From Acidobacteriota bacterium (lineage in GTDB: Bacteria > Acidobacteriota > Terriglobia > Terriglobales > Acidobacteriaceae): DNA of 20,605 nt. Positions 7,648 through 14,064 of this stretch are shown piece by piece. The number at the start of each line of letters is the position of its first letter. The stretch's first letter is position 1. The position numbers were made by a program, and so were the translations under genes. Location of the stretch: NCBI GenBank assembly GCA_021819255.1, contig JAKART010000005.1, positions 1 to 20,605 on the forward strand. The letters run 5' to 3'. The notes under the pieces are model-generated. The model made no database searches. It had not been told where the DNA came from and saw only the letters and a program-made list of their open reading frames with translations.

Positions 7648-7868
7648 GCAGTTTCAGGCTTTCTTCCATTGCGCTTGGAGTCGATCGATTGCGAGCTTGC
7701 AACGGCGGCGCACAACACCAGCTTCCAGAATAGGCGGTCCGGCAAGCGATCTCCAAATCCTGGAACCGTACCGGGGCTCCAGAGCCCGAAGAAAAGCATC
7801 TGCTCAGAGGTTCCCCTTATGAAAAAGAGCAGTTGACCCACATCCATCCCTCTCCCGACAACCGACAC
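7644..7868 (-). CDS. Doubtful small ORF upstream of the permease
   Basis: A 74-codon frame from GTG 7868 (or ATG 7847, with GGAG 4 nt before it) ends in a TGA that overlaps the permease ATG as ATGA. The protein has no recognised domain; its middle (LLFFIRG, LFFGLWSPG) is hydrophobic, the end is basic. The only supports are the coupled junction and the poor ribosome-binding site of the permease. It may be a leader peptide or chance. Confidence 0.2.
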   Translation of the reverse strand: MSVVGRGMDVGQLLFFIRGTSEQMLFFGLWSPGTVPGFGDRLPDRLFWKLVLCAAVASSQSIDSKRNGRKPETA

Positions 7869-7986
7869 GGGCTTGAGTCCGGGTTTGGATGCGGGCGCCC
7901 CACATCTCGCCTTTCAGAGATGTGGGCCTGTAGCGGAACTGCGTCTTCCGCGGCTCGCCGGAGAAATCATAGAAATGTGGCTTCTT
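7648..7986. other. Intergenic region with a 10-bp hairpin
   Basis: 339 bp between the GH3 stop and the permease start. Apart from the doubtful small ORF and the hairpin at 7899-7926, no feature is supported. It must hold the promoter of the permease-glycosyltransferase genes if they are not read through from the GH3 gene, but no good -35/-10 pair was found. Confidence 0.5.
7899..7926. repeat. Perfect 10-bp inverted repeat (hairpin)
   Basis: CCCACATCTC (7899-7908) and GAGATGTGGG (7917-7926) are perfect complements around an 8-nt loop. It lies about 60 nt downstream of the GH3 stop on the transcribed strand. No T-run follows, so it is not a standard intrinsic terminator; it may stabilise the mRNA end, act as a Rho-dependent end, or be a dispersed palindromic repeat. 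Confidence 0.65.
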
Positions 7987-10368
7987 TCACGGTTTCAGCG
8001 CGAACTGCGCGGACAAAGATGCCAGAGAGGAGCCGCCGGCCCACACCGTATAGGCGCCCGGCTCGATAGCCCATCGGCTTTCGGCGCTCCACACCGCAAG
8101 CTGATCCTGCGGTACATGAAAGGTCACCGTCTTCGTCTGCCCCGGATCGAGACGGATCCGAGAGAAACCAGCCAGAGTCCGGCGTGGAGTCTCTACACTA
8201 CTTACGTCCTCGCGCACATAAAGCTGAGCGACTTCGTCACCGGCGACCCTGCCTGTATTCGTCACGTCGACGGTAGCCTCGATATCGCCATGGCTGCCCG
8301 GAGCAGGCGCTTTCACCGCCAGGTGATCAAAGCGGAAGGTGGTGTAACTCAGGCCAAATCCAAACGGGAACAGGGGCTTGCCATCGGAATCGACGTATCG
8401 GTAGACCCGCGAGGGATCGGCGTCATAGTCGTCAGGGAGTTGTCCAACAGTCTGGGGAAACGTAATAGCGAGGTGCCCACCCGGATTATTCTCTCCAAAC
8501 AGCGTCTCGGCGATGGCCCTTCCGCCAAACTCGCCCGGATACCACGCCTCAAGAATCGCAGCCACATGCTTCTCTGCCCAATCAATCGTCAACGGCCGGC
8601 CATTCTCAAGAACCAGCACCAACGGCCTTCCCGTACCTGCAACGGCTTCAAGCAGCTTCTCCTGGTCGCCAGGCAAGCTGAGGCTAGACCGGTCAAAGCC
8701 CTCACCTGAGATTCCCTGCCACTCGCCGAGTCCCATGATCACGGCCTGCGCGCCGCGGGCCGTCTCTACCGCAGACTCAATGTCGTTCCCATCGTCGAAG
8801 CTAACCGACGCATGCGGCAGAAGTTCACGAATCCCCTGAAGCAGGCTGATTTTCAATCCATTCGCGTGGTTTTCATAGTCGCCGTAACGAGCCTTGTCGC
8901 CATTGGGACCGATCACGGCAATACGCTGCGTGGACCGGGAAAGCGGCAGCAGGTGATCCTCATTCTTGAGCAGCGTCATCGATTCCAGCGCCGCGCGCAG
9001 GGAGACGGCAAGATGCGCCGGCGAACGATACACCTTGGCATCCAGTGCCGGATTCACATAAGGATGATCAAAGAGCCCCAGGGCAAACTTCACCCGGAGC
9101 ACCGAACGAACCGCCCGGTCAAGGTCCGGCTCGGGCAGCGAGCCATCGTGAATACAACCGGTCAGAGCCTTCTCAAACACGTCGTGCGGAAGATCGTAGA
9201 ACTGCATGTCTACCCCTGCCCGTATCGCCATGCAGGCGGCATCCTGAGGAGTAGCGGCTACCTTGTGTACCTTGTAAAGATTTGCAATGGCTCCAAGATC
9301 CGAGAGCACAAAGCCTTTGAAGCCCCACTCCTGGCGCAGCACCGTCTTCAGCAGAAACGGATTGTCTGTCATCGGAAGGCCGTCAATCTCGTTATAGGCG
9401 GCCATCACACTCATCACATGGCCCTGGCGAACCGCCGTCTCGAACGGCCGCAGCATGATCATTCGCAGTTCGCGCTCGCCCATATCGACCGGAGACGTAT
9501 TGGTTCCGGACTCCGGCGCGCCATAGGCAGCAAAGTGCTTGGGCTCCGCCACCACCGTGTGATCGGTCGCCAGGCCATCCCCCTGCGCGCCATCGATGAA
9601 GGAGAGCCCCAACTGCGCGGCCAGGTAGGGGTCTTCGCCGTAGGTCTCTTCCACTCGGCCCCAACGCGGATCTCGCGCCAGGTTCAGAACCGGAGCGAGA
9701 ATCATGTCCACGCCGGTGGCGCGGGCCTCCGATCCGATGCTCGAACCCACATCTTGCAAAAGTGGCCGGTCCCACGTATCTCCCAGACCCAGCGGCGCGG
9801 GAAAGACAGTGCCGGTGTTGAAGCCGTGCAGCCCTTCCTCGATAAAGAGCGCCGGAATGCCCAGCCGGTTATGGGAGATCACCCATCGTTGAATCGCATC
9901 CGACTGCTCCGCAGTCGGATTCAGATCATGGATCGAGCCGACCCCCAGCTCTCCCCAAAGCCTCTGGGCCTTCAAGGGAACAAAGGCCGCATCCGCCGCG
10001 GCATGGGTCTTGTCTGTGTAGCGGCTCATGATGGAGGTCGCGCCGGCATACATATCCAGTTGGCGCACCTTTTCCCGCAGGGTCATCCGGCCCAGCAGGT
10101 CATCGACGCGGGCTTCGATCGGCGCATGAGCATCTCGATAGAGCGGCAGCTTCTGCGCCGGCCGGCGAGCGGTCTGGGCGGAAAGAGGCGCCACGGCAAA
10201 CACCGCTGCAACTGCCGGAGCAAGAAGGGCAGCGAAACAGAATCGGAGAATTGCCAATCGGGAGCCGAACCGGCCTCTCACGGCCCCGTTGGAGCAACTC
10301 GCCGCAAAAGGCCTGGCGAGCGATTCACGATCAGAAAATGAAATTGGCGCAAACCGGACTCGAATCAT
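7987..10368 (-). CDS. Glycoside hydrolase family 3 beta-glucosidase (secreted)
   Basis: About 793 residues from ATG 10368, the usual length for three-domain GH3 enzymes. The catalytic TIM-barrel shows RDPRWGRVEETYGEDP, EPKHFAAYG and GFVLSD, whose Asp (about residue 357) is the nucleophile. The second domain has GEGFDRSSLSLPGDQ, where the Glu is the likely acid/base. A fibronectin-III-like domain closes the protein after FGFGLSYTTF. The family releases terminal beta-linked glucose or xylose from oligosaccharides. The signal-peptide hydrophobic core (RFCFAALLAPAVAAVFAVAPLSAQ) sits 40 residues after ATG 10368; a GTG at 10281 would give a compact signal peptide, so the true start may be there. 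Neither start has a good ribosome-binding site, and starting at 10500 would overlap the csp terminator. Periplasmic or outer-membrane location is inferred. Confidence 0.95.
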   Translation of the reverse strand: MIRVRFAPISFSDRESLARPFAASCSNGAVRGRFGSRLAILRFCFAALLAPAVAAVFAVAPLSAQTARRPAQKLPLYRDAHAPIEARVDDLLGRMTLREKVRQLDMYAGATSIMSRYTDKTHAAADAAFVPLKAQRLWGELGVGSIHDLNPTAEQSDAIQRWVISHNRLGIPALFIEEGLHGFNTGTVFPAPLGLGDTWDRPLLQDVGSSIGSEARATGVDMILAPVLNLARDPRWGRVEETYGEDPYLAAQLGLSFIDGAQGDGLATDHTVVAEPKHFAAYGAPESGTNTSPVDMGERELRMIMLRPFETAVRQGHVMSVMAAYNEIDGLPMTDNPFLLKTVLRQEWGFKGFVLSDLGAIANLYKVHKVAATPQDAACMAIRAGVDMQFYDLPHDVFEKALTGCIHDGSLPEPDLDRAVRSVLRVKFALGLFDHPYVNPALDAKVYRSPAHLAVSLRAALESMTLLKNEDHLLPLSRSTQRIAVIGPNGDKARYGDYENHANGLKISLLQGIRELLPHASVSFDDGNDIESAVETARGAQAVIMGLGEWQGISGEGFDRSSLSLPGDQEKLLEAVAGTGRPLVLVLENGRPLTIDWAEKHVAAILEAWYPGEFGGRAIAETLFGENNPGGHLAITFPQTVGQLPDDYDADPSRVYRYVDSDGKPLFPFGFGLSYTTFRFDHLAVKAPAPGSHGDIEATVDVTNTGRVAGDEVAQLYVREDVSSVETPRRTLAGFSRIRLDPGQTKTVTFHVPQDQLAVWSAESRWAIEPGAYTVWAGGSSLASLSAQFALKP

Positions 10369-10443
10369 CCTGGAGATGACTTTATCGAGATCTCCCGGCA
10401 AACACCACTCTACCCACCACTCCGCCGCCCCTCCGGCCCGCTT

Positions 10444-10480
10444 AAAACAAAAAGGAGGAGACGCAGGTCTTCTCCCTTTT
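10444..10480 (-). terminator. Intrinsic terminator of the cold-shock gene
   Basis: On the minus strand, AAAAGGGAGAAGAC (10480-10467), a CTGC loop and GTCTCCTCCTTTT (10462-10450) form a stem of 12 pairs with one bulge and one mismatch, followed by a T-rich run (TTTTTGTTTT, 10453-10444). It starts 38 nt after the csp stop. Confidence 0.8.
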
Positions 10481-10518
10481 GCCGAACGAACATGATGCAC
10501 CGGCTTGAAAACTCTCGT

Positions 10519-10719
10519 TTAGAGAGGCTGAACGTCAGAGGCTTGCCATCCCTTGGGCCCCTTGACCACGTTGAACTGAACCGCCTGGCCTTCCTGCAGG
10601 CTCTTGAAACCATTGGAGTTGATGGCTGAGTAATGCACAAACACATCCTCGCCATTCTGACGGCTGATGAAGCCAAATCCCTTGGCGTCGTTGAACCACT
10701 TTACTGTTCCCTGTTCCAT
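10519..10719 (-). CDS. csp: Cold-shock domain protein (CspA family)
   Basis: 66 residues, a complete single cold-shock domain. It begins [18 protein letters not shown], which contains RNP1 (KGFGFI), then VFVHYSAI (RNP2) and a [15 protein letters not shown] end. These proteins bind single-stranded RNA and DNA and melt secondary structure in mRNA. ATG 10719 is chosen over an in-frame TTG three codons upstream because AAGGA lies 10 nt before the ATG and the family starts there. It is monocistronic: a strong terminator follows, and 180 bp separates it from cmk. The long leader between the candidate promoter and ATG (about 90 nt) is in keeping with cold-shock genes, but cold induction cannot be shown from sequence. 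Confidence 0.97.
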   Translation of the reverse strand: MEQGTVKWFNDAKGFGFISRQNGEDVFVHYSAINSNGFKSLQEGQAVQFNVVKGPKGWQASDVQPL

Positions 10720-10815
10720 TTTTCCCAAATCCTTGTGATTGACTTTGACGCTGAATCCAAATCGGGGCTTCGGCTACTACGCGCAGAAAACCAATCTGTT
10801 TCAAACGATGCAGAA

Positions 10816-10824
10816 ATGTTAGCA
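10816..10824 (-). promoter_or_regulatory. Candidate extended -10 of the csp promoter
   Basis: TGCTAACAT on the minus strand is an extended -10 (TGn followed by TAACAT) in an AT-rich patch. No good -35 is found 17 bp upstream. It would give a leader of about 90 nt. Confidence 0.3.
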
Positions 10825-10872
10825 CGAAGGCGGAATTTTCCACCGAAAAATTTGCAACTCCTCTGAATTGCA

Positions 10873-10894
10873 CTGAAAATAGGGCGATTTTCAG
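10873..10894 (-). terminator. Hairpin just after the cmk stop, possible weak terminator
   Basis: CTGAAAAT (10873-10880) and ATTTTCAG (10887-10894) pair perfectly around a 6-nt loop, starting 5 nt after the cmk TGA. A T-run does not follow directly, so termination strength is doubtful. Confidence 0.35.
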
Positions 10895-10899
10895 CTATT

Positions 10900-11670
10900 T
10901 CAGTCGGCTCCCGCGGGTTTTGCGGAAGAACTCCCTGCTTCCCACCCCTCGACATAGCGCCTGACAATCTCCTCGGCCGTCCTCAACACCTGCTCCAGCG
11001 TCATCGATGTCGAGTCCAGGATCACCGCATCTTCCGCAGGCCGCAGCGGAGACTCCTTCCGGTTCCTATCCCGCGCATCGCGCTCCTTGAGCTCCTGAAG
11101 GATCGCCTGCTGCGACATCTGTCCGGGGCCAACCTGGAGATAACGCCGGTTGCCCCTTACCTCTGGATCCGCATCCAGGAAGATCTTCACCTCGGCATCG
11201 GGAAAGACTACGGTCCCGATATCCCGGCCCTCCATCACCACGCCCCCCTTGGCGCCCATCCTTTGCTGCTGGGTTACCATCCACTGACGAAGCCGGGGAT
11301 GCACAGAGACCTGGGAGGCCGCCGCCGTCACATCCGCCTCCCGAACCCGGCGCGAGACATCCACACCGTCCAGCAGCACCCGGTTCCCCTCGGGCCTGGA
11401 CTCGGGAAGAATCTGCGTGCGGCCAGCCAGCTCCAGCAGCGCCGGCTCATCGTTCAACGCCACGGCCTGATCGATGGCCTTCAACGCCAGGGCCCGGTAC
11501 ATGGCGCCCGTTTCCAGGTTCAAAAAGCCGAAGCGCCGCGCCAGGTGCGCCGCCAGCGTGCTCTTGCCGGCGCCCGCCGGCCCGTCGATGGCGATCACCG
11601 GCTGCTTCCGCCCCGAGCTTCGCCGCGTCGAGCGGCTACCGGAAATGAAAGGCGTCGAACTCGAGTCCAT
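10900..11670 (-). CDS. cmk: Cytidylate kinase
   Basis: 256 residues. After a polar N-terminal stretch of about 22 residues comes VIAIDGPAGAGKST, the P-loop of bacterial CMP kinases, then FLNLETGAMYRALAL, GVDVSRRVREADVTAAASQVS (the NMP-binding insert typical of Cmk), GRDIGTVVFPDAEVKIFLDA and RNRKESPLRPAEDAVILDST. The enzyme phosphorylates CMP and dCMP with ATP in the cytoplasm. ATG 11670 is chosen because AGGAG lies 10 nt upstream and the family core starts soon after; the longer in-frame reading would run inside the tail of the upstream gene and translate it in another frame. It follows the winged-helix gene by 7 bp, so the two are likely co-transcribed and the ribosome-binding site lies inside the end of that gene. 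Confidence 0.96.
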   Translation of the reverse strand: MDSSSTPFISGSRSTRRSSGRKQPVIAIDGPAGAGKSTLAAHLARRFGFLNLETGAMYRALALKAIDQAVALNDEPALLELAGRTQILPESRPEGNRVLLDGVDVSRRVREADVTAAASQVSVHPRLRQWMVTQQQRMGAKGGVVMEGRDIGTVVFPDAEVKIFLDADPEVRGNRRYLQVGPGQMSQQAILQELKERDARDRNRKESPLRPAEDAVILDSTSMTLEQVLRTAEEIVRRYVEGWEAGSSSAKPAGAD

Positions 11671-11677
11671 TCTGCAC

Positions 11678-13738
11678 CTACTCCTCTGCCTGGGGCCCCT
11701 TCCGCCCTCCGGCGCCCGTGGATCCGCTCGGTTTGGCTTGCCTGTCGGCGGGCTTGCGCGAGTCTCCGAACTTTCGCTCGCCCGCAGACTTTGCACCAAA
11801 TTTGCCCGCAGGCTTGCCACCAAACTTGCCCGCAGGCTTGCCACCAAACTTGCCCCCGGGCTTGCCACCAAACTTGCCCGCAGGCTTGCCGCCAGCCTTG
11901 CCTTGGAACTTGCCTTGGAAGTTGCCGCCCGGCCGGTTGGAAGGCTCGCGCGCCGGTTTGCCTTGGAACTTGGCCGCCGACCGCGAGCCTGGTCCCCCAA
12001 TCAACTTCCCTGCACCACGCTCTCCGTAGGGCTGGCCGCCGCGCTCTCCGTAGGGCTGGCCGCCACGCTCTCCGTAGGGCTGACCGCCACGGCGGCCATA
12101 GCGGCGCTCCGTATCTTCGCCCCCTTTGGGAGACCGGTCCCTGGTAGCCCTGTCCGGCTTGCCCCTGGCGCTTCCTCTACCCTCGCCCGCGAAGGGCGCT
12201 CTGCCGCGCGCAGAGCCCTCCCGGCGGCGCGGTCTGGGCGCCGCGCCCTCTCCATCTCTCCATTCCCTCGCCGAATGCGCCCTTTTGCCATCTCCTTGAC
12301 CCGGAAACGGCCTCTTTCCTGAGGGACGTCCGGCATCGGACCCGGCGTCCCGCTTCGCTCCCCTGGGGCGAGCCGGCTTCCACTCTGGAGCGGTTCCATC
12401 CGGCGCCATGCGCTGGCCGCGCCGCTCCCCGCCGAACCTCCGCTCCTCCTGCCAGGGCCGGGTAAAGCTGCGCTGCTCCGCGCCACCTGTTACGGGACCT
12501 CGAGACCTGTCTTTGCGGAACGGCGGCGTCCTCTGGAACGGCCGCCGCGCAGCCTCGCTCTGGCCCTGCGATCTCCCGTCCTCTGGCCTCCTGCCCTCTG
12601 GCCTGGCCCCGTGCGCTCTTGCCGGCCTCCCCTGCCGATCTCCGGCGGACCTTCCCGCGTCCCTGCGCCGCCCACCCGGCCCCCAACTCTGCCCCGAATT
12701 CGCTCCGCCTGCCCGCGGCTTGGGTTCAGCCCGGAACTTCGTCCGCTGGCCTGATACAGCAGCCGTCACCGCGTCCAGGGAAGGCTCACGCCCTGCCAAC
12801 ACCTGCGCCGGGAGAGACTCCACCACCGGCAGACCTCCGGGAAGATGCAACAGCGTCCTCCCCTCGATCACCACCGTGCCCAACTGCCGCGCCGCCACCA
12901 GAGCATGCAGCACCTCGCGCACGCGCGACCTCGCCGTCAGCGGTGAAAGAAACGTGGCAATCTCCTCCTCGGTGGCCGCAAAGACCTGGGTCAGATACAG
13001 CGACACCAGAGCAGACAGCGCGCTCGGCTGGCCGCTATTGGCTCCGGTCTTGATGGCCTTGGTAAATCTCCGGGTGGTCAGCTCCCAGCGCGTGGCGCCG
13101 TCTCCCTTGGCCTCCGGCCTCTGCGCCGGCAGCGGAATCACCCGAAGCTGCGACCAAAGCTCTCCCAGCGCGCGCACCACCGCGCTCTCCGTGACCTCGC
13201 GGCCCAACTCCTGCGCCAGCTCCGCAGCCGTCATGGCCCCTGCCCGGGTAAGAGCTTCAAAGACTCGTAACCCCAACGGCGAAACCCTTACCGCTCCCGA
13301 GGTGGAGGGAGGGTGCTTCCAGGCTTTGTCTCCGCGCATGGTGAAGACGTAGCTGAAGATCCGCGCACTCACGAGAAAGTCCGGCGTGTCCCCGGGCACT
13401 CCCAGCAGATTCAGCGGCAGCGCCAGACCGTCAGCGGCCAAGCGCGCCGTCAATCCCCGCGCCACCTCGCTCTCCTCCGGCGTGGGGTGGGCGCGGGCGG
13501 CGCCCAGCGTGGCCTCCACCAGTGACGGCGCAGGAGCCGGAAGCTGCTGCCCCCGCGGGGCAAACAGGACCAGACCGAATTCGTCGATCCACTCTCGCGC
13601 CGCCTCCAGGGTCAGCAGAGCCTCGCCCCGCTCCACCCCATCGGGGTGAGCACTCGCCGGCGCCGCCGCGGTCTGCTTCCATGCCGGCGCGCGTGCAGCC
13701 TCAAGCTGCGCCTGGTTTAGCTCCACTGTTGAACTCAA
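11678..13738 (-). CDS. Winged-helix-like protein with long basic repetitive tail
   Basis: 686 residues from a TTG (GTG 13726 is an alternative; no ATG is available and both have only weak ribosome-binding sites). Residues about 40-310 look folded: LTLEAAREWIDEFGLVLFAP, then at least two helix-turn-helix-like stretches (about 164-203 and 256-300). This recalls tandem winged-helix proteins of the HTH_42/AlkZ (YcaQ) group, but the AlkZ catalytic QxQ is not clear, so the assignment is tentative. Residues about 335-686 are disordered, rich in Gly, Arg, Lys and Pro, with three GGQPYGER and four GGKPxGKF repeats. Such tails in other bacterial proteins bind RNA. The position directly before cmk, where pseudouridine synthases with similar tails sometimes sit, is notable. 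The function is unknown; nucleic-acid binding is inferred. Confidence 0.8.
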   Translation of the reverse strand: MSSTVELNQAQLEAARAPAWKQTAAAPASAHPDGVERGEALLTLEAAREWIDEFGLVLFAPRGQQLPAPAPSLVEATLGAARAHPTPEESEVARGLTARLAADGLALPLNLLGVPGDTPDFLVSARIFSYVFTMRGDKAWKHPPSTSGAVRVSPLGLRVFEALTRAGAMTAAELAQELGREVTESAVVRALGELWSQLRVIPLPAQRPEAKGDGATRWELTTRRFTKAIKTGANSGQPSALSALVSLYLTQVFAATEEEIATFLSPLTARSRVREVLHALVAARQLGTVVIEGRTLLHLPGGLPVVESLPAQVLAGREPSLDAVTAAVSGQRTKFRAEPKPRAGGANSGQSWGPGGRRRDAGRSAGDRQGRPARAHGARPEGRRPEDGRSQGQSEAARRPFQRTPPFRKDRSRGPVTGGAEQRSFTRPWQEERRFGGERRGQRMAPDGTAPEWKPARPRGAKRDAGSDAGRPSGKRPFPGQGDGKRAHSAREWRDGEGAAPRPRRREGSARGRAPFAGEGRGSARGKPDRATRDRSPKGGEDTERRYGRRGGQPYGERGGQPYGERGGQPYGERGAGKLIGGPGSRSAAKFQGKPAREPSNRPGGNFQGKFQGKAGGKPAGKFGGKPGGKFGGKPAGKFGGKPAGKFGAKSAGERKFGDSRKPADRQAKPSGSTGAGGRKGPQAEE
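11795..11890 (-). repeat. 24-bp tandem repeat x4 encoding GGKPxGKF
   Basis: Four near-identical 24-bp units begin at 11795, 11819, 11843 and 11867, in frame within the tail of the winged-helix-like gene. Degenerate related copies continue on the left of 11795 and right of 11890. They encode GGKPAGKF or GGKPGGKF. Confidence 0.9.
12018..12089 (-). repeat. 24-bp tandem repeat x3 encoding GGQPYGER
   Basis: Three units begin at 12018, 12042 and 12066, nearly identical in DNA (at most a couple of base changes) and in frame in the same gene. The near-identity at DNA level points to recent slippage or homogenisation. Confidence 0.92.
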
Positions 13739-14060
13739 TCTCGCCCCTATCCGCGCTTTGCTGTGCCGGCTCTGCGCAAGCGCATCGCTCTGCCCACAGA
13801 GGTATGCAGAGCGTCGTCTTGGACTTCTTGAACTTCGCCGCCACGGTCAGTCAGTCCGCCATGCAGAGCTCGGCATTGCTTGAAACGCTCTGCGTGCGTT
13901 GCGCCGCAGAGCTCGCCATCCGGCCCGGGCAAAGCTACCTTCTCGGCTAGACCATTTTCCCTGAAGGTGTAAGCAAGGGGAGCGACTCCTGTGGGCGTTT
14001 TCCTCAATGAAAACGCCACTGAACGCCCGCTTCCGTACACCCATCATCAGGGAAAATGGT
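13739..14060. other. Intergenic region: MITE-like element plus GCAGAGC inverted motifs
   Basis: 322 bp between the mutL stop and the start of the winged-helix-like gene. The right third is the palindromic element at 13947-14064. The rest (13747-13946) carries repeated GCAGAGC/GCTCTGC motifs but no convincing gene; the frames that cross it have no recognisable family. Confidence 0.6.
13786..13813. repeat. Inverted repeat CGCTCTGC / GCAGAGCG
   Basis: CGCTCTGC (13786-13793) and GCAGAGCG (13806-13813) are perfect 8-bp complements with a 12-nt spacer, about 50-75 nt upstream of the winged-helix-like gene start. Related GCAGAGC or GCTCTGC motifs recur at about 13863, 13887 and 13906. Confidence 0.5.
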
Positions 14061-14064
14061 CTAG
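13947..14064. mobile_element. 118-bp palindromic MITE-like element
   Basis: CTAGACCATTTTCCCTGA (13947-13964) is perfectly inverted at 14047-14064. Inside, GGTGTA pairs with TACACC and the centre is a perfect 9-bp stem, GGCGTTTTC (13994-14002) with GAAAACGCC (14009-14017), around a CTCAAT loop, so the whole element folds into one long interrupted hairpin. It has no coding capacity. Both ends are CTAG, which fits a 4-bp YTAR target duplication of the kind IS5-type transposases make; the terminal repeat would then be ACCATTTTCCCTGA. The mutL stop codon TAG lies in the right CTAG. A bidirectional terminator hairpin is an alternative or added role. Confidence 0.75.

Noticed and set aside
8812..10341. 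Plus-strand frame of 509 codons opposite the GH3 gene
   Set aside because: Antisense shadow of a conserved enzyme; no start context or domain.
11671..12000. N-terminal extension of cmk into the upstream gene
   Set aside because: The extra 110 residues are the repeat tail of the upstream gene read in another frame (Ala/Ser/Leu-rich repeats), and ATG 11670 has its own ribosome-binding site.
11795..12089. CRISPR-like array
   Set aside because: The repeats are head-to-tail 24-bp units without spacers and lie in frame in a coding region.
11678..13738. Identification of the gene before cmk as scpB or rluB
   Set aside because: The neighbourhood suggested it, but the folded part has no pseudouridine synthase motifs and no clear ScpB pattern, so only a winged-helix-like description is given.
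13747..14047. Small minus-strand frames crossing the palindromic element
   Set aside because: They read through the MITE-like repeat and contain no family; most likely repeat-derived spurious frames.
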